The notes beneath the pieces are model-generated. The model searched no databases. It saw nothing but the letters and a program-made list of their open reading frames with translations, and was not told the origin of the DNA. 64,000 nt of DNA from Fibrobacter sp. UBA4297 (GTDB lineage: Bacteria; Fibrobacterota; Fibrobacteria; Fibrobacterales; Fibrobacteraceae), in the NCBI RefSeq assembly GCF_002394865.1, contig NZ_DGUZ01000009.1, positions 1-64,000 on the forward strand, in the 5' to 3' direction. Below are positions 15,557 through 24,264 of this stretch, piece by piece (position 1 is the first letter of the stretch; each line of letters begins with the position of its first letter). Made by a program: the position numbers and the translations under genes.

Positions 15557-18500
15557 TTACTTATAAAGCAGAGCGAAAACCATGCCCGGACGGAAGTACT
15601 TACCAGCGGTGTACTTGAGTGCCGTGCTGTGGAGGAGCGTGAAGAGCTCGTTCACATCGACCTTGTTGCTTTTGGCAATGGCGCCGAATGCCTTCGTGAA
15701 GGCGGCGAGATTGCGCGGGAGCTTCGGGCTGATGCGGGAGTCGGCGAGGAGTGCGCCCTTCTTCAAAAGTTCCTTGTGCATCTTGTCGGCGGCAGTTGCG
15801 CTGAGACCGAACTTTGCAACGAGAGCTTCCGGGTGGAGGCGGCAAGAACCGTTGAATCCTTCCGGTGCAGCGAACGGAACGCGAGCTTCGTCATAGAGGT
15901 TTCCGATCATGGAATCGGCGAGCACGGAGGCTTCCTTTTCCAAACCGTGGAACATCATGGCGGTCATGATGCTGTACTGAATACCAATCCAAACGTCGTG
16001 AGCCTGGAAGTTGAATTCGTCGAGCGGAGAACCGTCTTTATGGACAAGGTTTGCGGCACCGATGAGCGGGCTGTTGGCCTTATAGTTCGTATTGAAAATT
16101 CTGAGCAAGTTAGACTTGGCCTTCACGCTGTCGGTAATCGGTTCGAGGTCGAGCAAGCGGAGGTAAGTGTCTGCAAGCATCGTATCGGCAAACACGTCGT
16201 CGCAGTCGTTAGCAATCTTTGCTTCCCAGCTCTTGGTGAAGGCTTCCTTGCACTGAGCCGTAATCCAAGCCTTCTTGAGGCCGCGGAGTTCGTTCTTGGA
16301 GAGGTCTTCGCCGTCCGGGATTTCGCCTGCGCAGAGCCATTCGTTAATAGCCTTCACGCCTGCGTTCGGGTCTTCCGGGAGTTCGAGCGATATCTTCACG
16401 GCTTCGCGGAGTTCGGCATACTTTTCGACGTTCAAGTCCTTCATTTCCATCGGGGTCACGAAGAAGCGGAAGTAGCCTTCGTTTTCGTCCCAAAGGGATT
16501 CGGTGAATTCCTTGTTGGCGGCTTCGGACTTGGCGTTCCACTTGGCAGCCTGATCGTTATCGCCGAGGAGCTCAGCAATCTTTGCTGCAGCGCGGAGGCC
16601 TGCAATCCAGAGGGAACCGCAGTAAACGGAGATGCCGTAGCTGCAGAGGTTGTCGAACGTGTCGTCCGTACCGTGGGTGAGCGGGAAGTTTTCGCCCGGG
16701 TTCACCATCTTTTCGAGGTATTCCATGGCGGCGTAAACAGCTTCCTTGCAATCGGCGAGGCACTGCATGTCCTTCGTCTTGTGGTAGTGGCGGTAGACCA
16801 TGAGCACGTATTTCGGGGCGAGGTCCTTCCATTCCTTAACGTTGTGCCAGTCGTAGGCATCCGGTTCGGCGTCGAAGGGGCTACCGAGGTCGTGAATCAC
16901 TGCACCACGTACAGCGCGCGGGCCTTCAAGCTTCGGGTCCGGGAGGTCGGCGTAGGGGAGGTTCACAAATTCGTGGTGGCGGCGACGGTTTTCGTTCACG
17001 GCGAGGATTGCATCGCCAAAGCGCTTCATCACAACGCCATCGAGGCGTGGCATGAGGGCGAGCAAGCTAAAGCTGCCGTAGAAGTAAACGTCGAGAGAGT
17101 TGAAGAACGGATAGTCGGCGCATTCACGAACCAAGAAGCGGTCTTCCTTGTCCCACACGGTGGCTTCGGCGAGGAAGCTGAGCGTGTTGATGGCGAGGCT
17201 CTTGAATTCAGCCTGCTTGGCGGCAGTCTTGTAGAGCTTGGCAACCGGCTTCTTCGGAACAAGGTTTTCAAATGCCTTGAGGCGATCATCGAAAGTCTTG
17301 TCGGCGGCGAGAGCTTCCGTAAGGAGGGCGACCACGCGGCCGTATGCTTCCGGGTAGAATGCGGTGTACTTCTTGGCGGAGGTGAGCTTGTTCAGCTTGA
17401 TTTCCGGGAAGTCGAGCACCATGTTGAACTGGAAGGAAACTTTCTGCTTCGGCTTGAGGACTGCGGTAACGGCGATGGCGCCTGCAATCGTTTCACGACC
17501 GCTGTAAACGTTCTTGACCCAGGAGTTTGCAACGCGACCGCTCTGGAGAGCGGCCTTCAAGACGGACTTGGCGTCATCCTGGTAGAACATCGGCTTCACG
17601 GAAACGTTGAGGTTATCCTTCTTGTTCCAAGCCACGCTCACGCCCATGCAACCGTTGAAATCGCTTTCGACGAGAGCCTTTTCGTTATAAAATTCGATAC
17701 CGCGAACAGAGCGGCCATCTTCGAGTTCCTTGTCGAACTGTACACCCTTCGGGAAACGTGCAGACGGAACGAGCACAAAGCTGGAGTCCTGAACGCCCTG
17801 ACGGTCCTTCTTCGCCATGTAGCCCGTGATGCTGTCCTGAATCTGGACAATCGTCACTTCGCGGGTTTCCTTGGTGTTGTTTTCGAGCGTAAAGACGGTG
17901 GCGTTCACCGGGAGGCTGGAGAGGCGTTCGTCGCCCGGAGTCACATAGCTGGACTGCGTCTTGGTGATGGAAACACCCTTGCCTTCGTAAACAGTTTCGC
18001 TCACCGGATAGAGGGCGGTGTACTTCATCTTGGCTGCGTCATAACCCGGTTGGCCGAGGAATTCGCTGTCGTTTGCCCAAGCGGCGGTGAGGGCGCCTTC
18101 TCGGGCGGCCTTTTCGCCAACCATGCCGTCAAAGAAGTCGATGAGCACGGCGCGGTTGATGGCGGCAGAGTCCTTGCCTGCGGCGATCAAAGCCTGAGTG
18201 CGGTCGCTGAACTGGATGTGCCAGCGTTCAAAAGCGGCCTTGTTCGTTTCGAAGAAAGTTTTGTCGGCGAGAACCTTGTTGAGCTTCGCTTCGGCCTTCT
18301 TCTGGTCCTTCATGTCGGCGTCGCCGAAAACGCGTGCGCCGCTCTCGTCGAGGAGCGGGAAGTTGTTGTTGTAAATGCCGAATGCAGTGAAGTTGCCAAT
18401 CACAAGCGCAGCCTTTGCGCTGAGGACTGCTTCCTTGAAGAAGAAGTTGTTGAAGCGGAGATCTGAAGCCTTTTCGGTGCGAACCTGGACGCCCGGCATC

Positions 18501-18700
18501 ACGTTCATCACGGGAGTCGTGCCGGCCGGCGTTGCTGTAAACGTAGAACCGATACCGCCCACGGCAATACCCGTGGTGGAAGGAGTTGTAGAAAGCGGGG
18601 TGTACCACGGCTGAATGAATTCCACAGCGAGACCCGGGGTCATCAGCTTTTGGACGGAGCCGGACATTTTTGCACCGGCAAGATATTCTTTAATGCTCAT
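15557..18700 (-). CDS. Cytoplasmic GH116-family glycosidase (GBA2/bile-acid beta-glucosidase-like)
   Basis: A 1047-residue glycoside hydrolase of family 116, a retaining beta-glucosidase/beta-xylosidase-type family. The N-terminal beta domain opens with GIAVGGIGSTFTATPAG. The (alpha/alpha)6 domain shows RECADYPFFNSLDVYFYGSF, where Glu526 aligns with the family nucleophile, and THGTDDTFDN (Asp679-Asp683), which holds the likely acid/base Asp. HDLGSPFDAEPDAYDWHNVKEWKDL and FNFQAHDVWIGIQYSI are further family signatures. No signal peptide, so it probably cleaves imported oligosaccharides (for example cellodextrins) in the cytoplasm. Monocistronic, with its own terminator at 15448. Substrate is inferred. 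Confidence 0.8.
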   Translation of the reverse strand: MSIKEYLAGAKMSGSVQKLMTPGLAVEFIQPWYTPLSTTPSTTGIAVGGIGSTFTATPAGTTPVMNVMPGVQVRTEKASDLRFNNFFFKEAVLSAKAALVIGNFTAFGIYNNNFPLLDESGARVFGDADMKDQKKAEAKLNKVLADKTFFETNKAAFERWHIQFSDRTQALIAAGKDSAAINRAVLIDFFDGMVGEKAAREGALTAAWANDSEFLGQPGYDAAKMKYTALYPVSETVYEGKGVSITKTQSSYVTPGDERLSSLPVNATVFTLENNTKETREVTIVQIQDSITGYMAKKDRQGVQDSSFVLVPSARFPKGVQFDKELEDGRSVRGIEFYNEKALVESDFNGCMGVSVAWNKKDNLNVSVKPMFYQDDAKSVLKAALQSGRVANSWVKNVYSGRETIAGAIAVTAVLKPKQKVSFQFNMVLDFPEIKLNKLTSAKKYTAFYPEAYGRVVALLTEALAADKTFDDRLKAFENLVPKKPVAKLYKTAAKQAEFKSLAINTLSFLAEATVWDKEDRFLVRECADYPFFNSLDVYFYGSFSLLALMPRLDGVVMKRFGDAILAVNENRRRHHEFVNLPYADLPDPKLEGPRAVRGAVIHDLGSPFDAEPDAYDWHNVKEWKDLAPKYVLMVYRHYHKTKDMQCLADCKEAVYAAMEYLEKMVNPGENFPLTHGTDDTFDNLCSYGISVYCGSLWIAGLRAAAKIAELLGDNDQAAKWNAKSEAANKEFTESLWDENEGYFRFFVTPMEMKDLNVEKYAELREAVKISLELPEDPNAGVKAINEWLCAGEIPDGEDLSKNELRGLKKAWITAQCKEAFTKSWEAKIANDCDDVFADTMLADTYLRLLDLEPITDSVKAKSNLLRIFNTNYKANSPLIGAANLVHKDGSPLDEFNFQAHDVWIGIQYSIMTAMMFHGLEKEASVLADSMIGNLYDEARVPFAAPEGFNGSCRLHPEALVAKFGLSATAADKMHKELLKKGALLADSRISPKLPRNLAAFTKAFGAIAKSNKVDVNELFTLLHSTALKYTAGKYFRPGMVFALLYK

Positions 18701-18746
18701 AATGAGGTCCGATATTTAAAGGTTTATACGAGTGGAAAGATAGTAT

Positions 18747-18819
18747 TTTAGAGCTTAGAACTTAGAACTTAGAGCTTAGAAATTGGTTGTTTGTAGGCGG
18801 TAGGCAGTAGACGGTGGGC
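18747..18819. repeat. A-type heptad array joined to an E-type array
   Basis: AGAGCTT AGAACTT AGAACTT AGAGCTT AGAA runs in perfect 7-bp register to 18783. After 8 bp, GTAGGCG GTAGGCA GTAGACG GTGGGCT follows, also with period 7. Confidence 0.85.
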
Positions 18820-18825
18820 TGAATT

Positions 18826-18886
18826 GTCATCCTGAGCGAAGGGCGTAGCCCGAAGTCGAAGGATCTAGTAAAGTCTTGTATTTTTC
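18826..18886. repeat. TCATCCTGAGCG-type dispersed repeat
   Basis: TGTCATCCTGAGCGAAGG, then GTAGCCCGAAGTCGAAGGAT and CTAGTAAAGTCTTGTA. The tail words recur at 24330-24420 (CCAGTAAAGTATTGTA, GGTTAAGTCTTGTA), showing a second family of dispersed intergenic sequence. Confidence 0.65.
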
Positions 18887-18931
18887 ACTCTTTTTACATG
18901 AAAAGTTTTTGAATTGAACTATTTTTAGAGT

Positions 18932-19132
18932 ATGACAAAACTCATCGCACATATGCTCCCCGGCGTTTTCCTCATCGTCGTGTTTTCCCTGTTGAAAGCC
19001 TACGTTATCCCTGCCCACGTGACTTTTGAATCGTGGTTCGTCTACGTCAACTTTTTTGTCTGGATCGTCTGCATAACTGTGCCGTGCCTTATTTATTACC
19101 TCCGCACCCCGCCTGGAATCGATCATAAGTAG
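18932..19132 (+). CDS. Small two-TM membrane protein
   Basis: A 66-residue protein with two hydrophobic segments (about 8-25 and 36-57) joined by a short polar loop; ends PPGIDHK. No family recognised. The coding call rests on good amino-acid composition for a membrane protein, a promoter-like TATTTT box exactly 6 nt before the ATG (leaderless arrangement seen for other genes here), and a clean 200-bp space bounded by repeats. It could be an inner-membrane protein of unknown role. Confidence 0.5.
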   Translation: MTKLIAHMLPGVFLIVVFSLLKAYVIPAHVTFESWFVYVNFFVWIVCITVPCLIYYLRTPPGIDHK

Positions 19133-19135
19133 ATT

Positions 19136-19289
19136 GGTTTTTAGTCTTTGGTCAATAGTCATTAGTTGTTGTAGTTGTAAAAAGTAAAAAAATACAACAA
19201 ACTAATAATTTCGCCTGAGTATGGAGTTGCTGGACCTTTTTATCATGCAAATTTCTAATGACTAAAGACTAATAACTAATAACTAAACT
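19136..19289. repeat. B-type heptad inverted repeat (two arms)
   Basis: Left arm TAGTCTT TGGTCAA TAGTCAT TAGTTGT (19145-19173) and right arm AATGACT AAAGACT AATAACT AATAACT (19256-19283) are near-complementary, so the 150 bp can fold into one long hairpin. Both arms keep a 7-bp period. The right arm abuts the purN promoter box. Confidence 0.85.
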
Positions 19290-19300
19290 ATATTTGGCGC

Positions 19301-19900
19301 ATGTTTAAAATTGGCGTCATGGCTTCCGGCGGTGGAAGCAACTTCAAAGCGATTATAGATCACATTGGCGAGGGAGACCTCGAAGCCCAGTGCAAGTTTT
19401 TGATTACGAACAACGCAGGTTGCGGTGCTGTGCATCATGCCGAAGAATTCGGAATTCCGGTTTACCACATTTCGGGCAAAACGCATCCGGATCAAGCTGC
19501 GTACGAAGCGGCTATGCTTGAAGTTCTCGACAAGTACGACGTGGACCTTTTGATTTTGGCGGGTTACATGAAGGCGCTCCCGCTTTGCATGCTCAAGCGC
19601 ATGCCGGACCGCATTTTGAATATTCATCCGTCTCTGTTGCCGAAGTTTGGTGGTAAAGGTTTCTTTGGACATCACGTTCATGAAGCTGTGCTTGCCGCGC
19701 ATGAAACGGAATCTGGCCCGACGGTGCATCTCGTGAGCGAAGAAATTGACCGCGGTCGTATCTTGGCGCAGACTAAAGTTCCTGTGATGAAAGACGATAC
19801 CGCCGATACGCTTGCCGCCCGCGTTCTCGTGCAAGAACACGCTTTGTATTGGAAAACTATTCGCGACTACGCGGAGAAGGTGATAGGTGTTAGGGGTTAG
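19301..19900 (+). CDS. purN: Phosphoribosylglycinamide formyltransferase
   Basis: Transfers the formyl group of 10-formyl-THF to GAR in purine synthesis. The phosphate-binding GVMASGGGSNFKAI is at residues 5-18, the catalytic NIHPSLLPKF (Asn and His) at about 107-116, and the folate-binding Asp is in TVHLVSEEIDRGRIL. 199 residues, typical length. No Shine-Dalgarno; TATATT at 19289-19294 is followed by 6 nt and the ATG, predicting a leaderless mRNA. Followed by rnhB after a D-type repeat, probably the same transcript. Confidence 0.93.
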   Translation: MFKIGVMASGGGSNFKAIIDHIGEGDLEAQCKFLITNNAGCGAVHHAEEFGIPVYHISGKTHPDQAAYEAAMLEVLDKYDVDLLILAGYMKALPLCMLKRMPDRILNIHPSLLPKFGGKGFFGHHVHEAVLAAHETESGPTVHLVSEEIDRGRILAQTKVPVMKDDTADTLAARVLVQEHALYWKTIRDYAEKVIGVRG

Positions 19901-19985
19901 GGATAAAATTCGCGGCGGAGCCGCCCTGTATAGAAGTGCGTAGCACGTGATGTAAAGCCTAAAACCTATAACCTAAGACCTAAAA
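19886..19985. repeat. D-type heptad inverted repeat between purN and rnhB
   Basis: Left arm GTGATAG GTGTTAG GGGTTAG overlaps the end of purN. The core has two 3-nt-loop hairpins, GCGGC GGA GCCGC and GTGC GTA GCAC. The right arm GCCTAAA ACCTATA ACCTAAG ACCTAAA ends directly at the rnhB ATG. Confidence 0.9.
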
Positions 19986-20789
19986 ATGAAATTTAAACTG
20001 CCCGCATTTTTAGAAAACATTGAATCCCCGGTAGAAGGGGAGGTGGCACTGCGCAAGTTCGCTGCTAATCCTCTCGCTTTTGGCGGTGACTTGGATTTGT
20101 TTTCTGCGGGTGCGAATGGTGCGCGTTCTGAAAACGCGTCGTATGGTTCTGCAATTGTCGTTGGTATTGACGAAGTCGGACGTGGACCGCTTGCTGGACC
20201 CGTTGTTGCTTGCGCTGCTGTGCTCAAGTCGCCCGATGCGCTCTTGACGCTGAATGATTCTAAAAAGCTTTCTCGCCCAAAACGCGAAGCGATGTTTGAT
20301 GCTGTTAAGGACGTCTGTGCGTGCTATGCGATTGCAAGTGCGAGCGTCGAAGAAATTGACGAAATCAACATTCTTGAAGCGGACTTCTTGGCGATGCGCC
20401 GTGCATTGCAAGCGCTCGGATTTCCGGGCCTTAACGAAACGGCCCCCGAAATCCCCATCGAAGCCAAAGGCTCTTTCGCCGATGTATTGGGAATGCCATC
20501 TTGTCCTAAAATCCTCATTGCTGTCGATGGCAATCTCAAAATCGACAAGATGCCACAAGACATCCAAATGCCCATCGTCAAGGGCGATGGTCGCATTGCA
20601 AGTATCTCGGCTGCCTCGATCCTTGCGAAAGTATTCCGTGACCGCTATATGGATAAATTAGAGGAACTTTATCCGGGTTACGGTTTTGACAAGCACGCCG
20701 GTTACGGCACCAAGGCTCACCTCGACGCCATCCGCCGCCAAGGCTTCACGCCAGCCCACCGCAAAACTTTCCATCCCAAAAGCTTGTAA
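19986..20789 (+). CDS. rnhB: Ribonuclease HII with N-terminal extension
   Basis: Cleaves RNA in RNA-DNA hybrids and single ribonucleotides in DNA. The catalytic region starts at IDEVGRGPLAGPVVACA (Asp62, Glu63), continues with LNDSKKLSRPKRE, the third acidic residue Asp181 in IAVDGN and ISAASILAKVFRDRYM near 208-223, then HAGYGTKAHLDAI. At 267 residues it is longer than the about 200 usual: an N-terminal extension of roughly 55 residues and an insertion around 143-172 account for this. The start ATG 19986 follows the repeat with no Shine-Dalgarno, so the true start could also be downstream. It probably shares a transcript with purN. Confidence 0.9.
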   Translation: MKFKLPAFLENIESPVEGEVALRKFAANPLAFGGDLDLFSAGANGARSENASYGSAIVVGIDEVGRGPLAGPVVACAAVLKSPDALLTLNDSKKLSRPKREAMFDAVKDVCACYAIASASVEEIDEINILEADFLAMRRALQALGFPGLNETAPEIPIEAKGSFADVLGMPSCPKILIAVDGNLKIDKMPQDIQMPIVKGDGRIASISAASILAKVFRDRYMDKLEELYPGYGFDKHAGYGTKAHLDAIRRQGFTPAHRKTFHPKSL

Positions 20790-21122
20790 CAGTTGATTAC
20801 TTTGTTCTTGCTTTGCGTAAAAAGGCAAAAAAAAGAAAAAGCCAAATTTTACGTGAAAAAGAGCTTGAATCAGGCTTTTTTGACGTAATTTTTATATGTT
20901 GTTTGAAAAAAACGGGCGTGGTGGCTAAGTTTTTTAGAGAAAAAGTGTTATAAATGCCCTTTGTAGGTGCGTTGTTGTGGTGCTTTGATGTGCTAATGGG
21001 CTTTTGTTGCCGTTTTTTAGATATAAAATGATTCTTTTGTATGAAATTTTACGTCAAAAATGATGCTTATGGCATGTTTTTCACGTAAAAAATACCATAT
21101 TTAAAAATTTTGGATAAAAAGG
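20790..21122. promoter_or_regulatory. Gene-free AT-rich region with clustered TTTTTSACGTAAAA palindromes
   Basis: No credible gene. Four copies of one motif occur at 20847-20860 (TTTTACGTGAAAAA), 20875-20893 (TTTTTTGACGTAATTTTT), 21047-21060 (TTTTACGTCAAAAA) and 21077-21092 (TTTTTCACGTAAAAAA), with a weaker GCGTAAAAA at 20815. Turned to one orientation they read TTTTT(G/C)ACGTAAAA(A/T). The same motif clusters at 35592-35837. A protein-binding or nucleoid-organising role is inference. Confidence 0.6.
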
Positions 21123-21177
21123 CGATTCCGGCATCCTTCGACTTTCGCTCAGGACGGGCTTCGGCCGGAATGACATA
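21123..21177. repeat. REP-like element with long apex
   Basis: GATTCCGGC ... GCCGGAATGACA enclosing CATCCTTCGACTTTCGCTCA and GGACGGGCTTCG; the ends match the REP palindrome and the centre matches the TTCGACTTCGCTCAGGA repeat. Confidence 0.7.
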
Positions 21178-21240
21178 GTAATGCGCACCTTCTCATCCCG
21201 GCGCATTTTCCGTTGCAGCCTCGGCCCGGTGCACGGTATA

Positions 21241-21275
21241 AAAAGAAGACCAACCTTTCGGTTGGTCTTCTTTTC
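21241..21275 (-). terminator. Terminator of tRNA-Arg
   Basis: AAAAGAAGACCAACC / GGTTGGTCTTCTTTT with a TTTC loop, lying directly after the tRNA 3' end on the minus strand. Confidence 0.9.
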
Positions 21276-21349
<74 letters not shown>

Positions 21350-21658
21350 GTTTTGTTTTGTTGTCTTCTTTCGTTGACGGGTCCAAATATAGAATAATCG
21401 AAAATAATGTCAAGGGTAAAGGGCGAAAAAATTTAAAATTTTTGCAAAATAAGTTTTTTGTACGCTTTTGGCGCTGGTTCGGGCGTTTTTCGGTCGCTTT
21501 CGGCACATTCCTGGCCACATTTCATGCGTTTTTATTTACTTGCTATGCATTCCCATTTGCGTCCCACATCATTTTTTTCCTAATTTCATCCTCCTTGGTT
21601 TGAACAACTTTTACCATTTAGCTATTTTTGTCCGCAAACTTTTTTAGTGTGACTTAAA

Positions 21659-24052
21659 ATGGATAAGTTCAAATCATTCATGAAGATTTTAGGCGCGGCC
21701 ATCGTCAAGTATGGTTCCCTCGTTTGGCTGAAAATTTGGAGCTTGGTGAAGATTGCTTTTGCCAACAAGATTTTCCGCTGGTTCTTTATTTTCATGTGCC
21801 CGATTTTCGTGGCGTTTATCGCTGCGCTGGCCATCTACATTCATTATTCGCCGGAACTGCCGTCGCTTTCGCAGCTCGAACAGATCAATCCGCGACTTGT
21901 GACGAATATTTACGACAAGGATGGTCAAATTGCGCATGAATACTTCGTGGAACGCCGCGAATGGACTTCCATTGACTCGATCCCGCTGAACGCTATCCAT
22001 GCCGTGATGGCGACCGAAGACCGTGCGTTCTACAAGCACTGGGGCATGAACGTTTGGGCGATTCCGTCTGCGCTTATCGAAAGTGCCGTCTCGGGCAACA
22101 AGCTCCGCGGTGCATCGACTTTGACACAACAGCTCACCAAGCTCTTGTTCCTCACGCCGGAACGTTCGCTTTCCCGTAAGATCAAGGAAATGATGACGGC
22201 TATCCGCATCGAACAGACCTACACGAAGGAAGAAATTCTTGAATTCTACATGAACGAAGTTTACCTCGCTGGCGGTAACTACGGTTTCCAGGCGGCAGGC
22301 AAGTACTACTTCGGCAAGCCGCTCGATAGCCTTTCTATTCCGGAATATGCTGTGCTCGCGGGTATGTTGCAGCGCCCTGAAACGTATCGCCCTGACCGTC
22401 ACCCGAAGGCTTCCAAGCGCCGTCGTAACACGGTGCTCTATGCTATGCGTGATGCAGGCTATATCACGAACGAAGAATACCGCAAGTATATTGAAGAGCC
22501 GATTGTGCTCGCCAAGAAAGAAGACGTGACCGGAACGGGCTTGTATTTCTTCGAAGAAATACGCAAGTACATGGAAAAGAAGTACGGTGAAAATTCGCTC
22601 TATGCCGATGGCGTGTCCGTCTATAGTACGATTGATCCGGAAATCCAGGCGTTCCTTGACAGTGTCGCCTATGCACAGGTTGAACGTGTCCGTCGCCGCA
22701 TCAAGTACCGCGCTACTCGCAGGCTCCAGCTCACCAAGAAGTACGACATGCCCGAAGATAGCGTTGTCGCTCACTTCGATAGCGTCTATACGCTCTTCAA
22801 GAAGGAATATCTCGCGGCTGATACGGTCCGCAACAGGCGTGGCCAGTTTACCCGATTCCCGGACAGTATCCGTTATCATCACGCAGAAGTAGCCGCAATT
22901 ATTATTGAGAATGAGACTGGTGCTATTCGCGCTATGGTGGGCGGTAGCGACTTCAACAAGTCCAAGTGGAATCGTGCCGTGCAGTCCTTGCGTCAGCCAG
23001 GTTCTTCGTTCAAGCCGATCGTCTATTCTACCGCTATGGACAATGGCGCAAGCCCCTGCGACTCCGTGAATGACCAGCCGGTGACTATTCCGGATCCGGA
23101 TGACAGGAATCCGAACAAGGTTTGGCGTCCGGGTAACTTCGAACATGACTTCGAAGGCATGATGACGCTCCGCCGCGCTTTGTACAAATCCAAGAACCTT
23201 CCCGCAATTTTGACCGGTATGAAGTATGGCCTCAGCAACGTGGTGAACTACGCTCGCAAGTTCGGCATCAAGCGTGCTCCGTTGCAGGCGGTCCCGAGCT
23301 TGGCTCTTGGTTCCGTGGGGGCAACGCTTATGGAAATGACTTCTGCTTACACTGTGTTCCCGAACGGCGGTAACCGTATCGAACCGTACATGATTGAATC
23401 TATCGTGGACCGCAATGGTGAGGTGGTGGAGAAGAATTCCAAGATTGAACATGAAGTCTTGCGCCCGGCATCAGCTTACTTGATGGTCGATATGCTCAAG
23501 GACGTGAACGTTCGCGGTACAGCAGGCCGTGTGTGGGCTTCTGGTTTCCGCCACCCGAGCGGAGGTAAGACGGGTACGACGAACGATTACACGGATACGT
23601 GGTACATCGGTTTCACGAAGCAGTACACGATGGGTGTGTGGGTCGGTTCCGATACGCCGGGGACCATGGGTGCCGGTCATACGGGTACCGAAGACGCTCT
23701 TCCGATTTGGATGGCCACGATGACTAAGTTGCACAAGGACTTGCCGAAGCTCCCGTTCCCGGTTCCGCCTGGCGTGATTAGCCGTGGCATCTGCAACCAC
23801 ACGGGTCTTATCGCAGGCGAGTTCTGCTCTGAAAAGACTTACTGTCTCTACACGGCGGGCTACGGTCCGACCGAAAAATGCGATGGCAACCATTTCTCGT
23901 CGCAGACAAAGTCTGCTGATGACGCTACGTTGTTCAGTAACAAGAGTGTTGTCGAAAACAACCGTTACGAAGCTCCGCAGCCCAAGAAAAAGAAAGGAAA
24001 GGGCAAGGACGAACCGCAACAGCCCAAGCGCAATACGAGAAAGATGTTCTAG
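21659..24052 (+). CDS. mrcA: Class A penicillin-binding protein (PBP1A-type)
   Basis: Bifunctional peptidoglycan glycosyltransferase/transpeptidase at the cytoplasmic membrane. A long N-terminal segment includes one transmembrane helix (about 40-61). The GT51 domain has the catalytic Glu120 in ATEDRAFYKHWG, GASTLTQQLTKLL and KIKEMMTAIRIEQ. The transpeptidase domain has S449-S-F-K452 (RQPGSSFKP), an S-x-N-type segment and K637-T-G (GGKTGTTNDYTDTW). The C-terminus (about 775-797) is a basic Lys/Pro/Gln tail. 797 residues, normal for the class. No strong Shine-Dalgarno before ATG 21659. Confidence 0.93.
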   Translation: MDKFKSFMKILGAAIVKYGSLVWLKIWSLVKIAFANKIFRWFFIFMCPIFVAFIAALAIYIHYSPELPSLSQLEQINPRLVTNIYDKDGQIAHEYFVERREWTSIDSIPLNAIHAVMATEDRAFYKHWGMNVWAIPSALIESAVSGNKLRGASTLTQQLTKLLFLTPERSLSRKIKEMMTAIRIEQTYTKEEILEFYMNEVYLAGGNYGFQAAGKYYFGKPLDSLSIPEYAVLAGMLQRPETYRPDRHPKASKRRRNTVLYAMRDAGYITNEEYRKYIEEPIVLAKKEDVTGTGLYFFEEIRKYMEKKYGENSLYADGVSVYSTIDPEIQAFLDSVAYAQVERVRRRIKYRATRRLQLTKKYDMPEDSVVAHFDSVYTLFKKEYLAADTVRNRRGQFTRFPDSIRYHHAEVAAIIIENETGAIRAMVGGSDFNKSKWNRAVQSLRQPGSSFKPIVYSTAMDNGASPCDSVNDQPVTIPDPDDRNPNKVWRPGNFEHDFEGMMTLRRALYKSKNLPAILTGMKYGLSNVVNYARKFGIKRAPLQAVPSLALGSVGATLMEMTSAYTVFPNGGNRIEPYMIESIVDRNGEVVEKNSKIEHEVLRPASAYLMVDMLKDVNVRGTAGRVWASGFRHPSGGKTGTTNDYTDTWYIGFTKQYTMGVWVGSDTPGTMGAGHTGTEDALPIWMATMTKLHKDLPKLPFPVPPGVISRGICNHTGLIAGEFCSEKTYCLYTAGYGPTEKCDGNHFSSQTKSADDATLFSNKSVVENNRYEAPQPKKKKGKGKDEPQQPKRNTRKMF

Positions 24053-24054
24053 CG

Positions 24055-24089
24055 ATTGGCTGTTGGTCGTTAGTCTTTGGTTATTAGAT
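24055..24089. repeat. B-type heptad repeat (single arm)
   Basis: TTGGCTG TTGGTCG TTAGTCT TTGGTTA TTAGATG, perfect 7-bp period, placed between the mrcA stop and its terminator. Confidence 0.8.
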
Positions 24090-24096
24090 GAAATTT

Positions 24097-24126
24097 AAAG
24101 GAGCCTGCGCGGGCTCCTTTTTTTTG
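24097..24126 (+). terminator. Terminator of mrcA
   Basis: AAAGGAGCC / GGCTCCTTT with a short GC-rich loop followed by a T run. Confidence 0.9.
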
Positions 24127-24202
24127 TACATCGTCGTCCTGATTTATTTCTACCGCGTCATCCTGACGCCGAAGGCGAAAGACAACTCAGAAGGCGAGTA
24201 TG

Positions 24203-24254
24203 CCCTAAGGCGAATGCCGCAGTTGTGCTTGCACAAATATGGCTGAGCCGTTTA
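24203..24254. repeat. G-type stem-loop element, copy 1
   Basis: AAGGCGAATGCCGC, variable stem TTGTG CTTG CACAA, then ATGGCTGAGCCG. Shares its fixed flanks and CTTG apex with copies at 24265, 42395 and 50013 while the stem bases differ. Confidence 0.75.
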
Positions 24255-24264
24255 GCAAGACGCG

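Noticed and set aside
15383..18466. A 1027-codon open frame on the + strand, exactly antisense to the GH116 gene
   Set aside because: It mirrors the GH116 coding frame; the translation is low-quality (many Val/Glu/His runs, no domain) and is the typical shadow of strongly biased codons. No start signal supports it.
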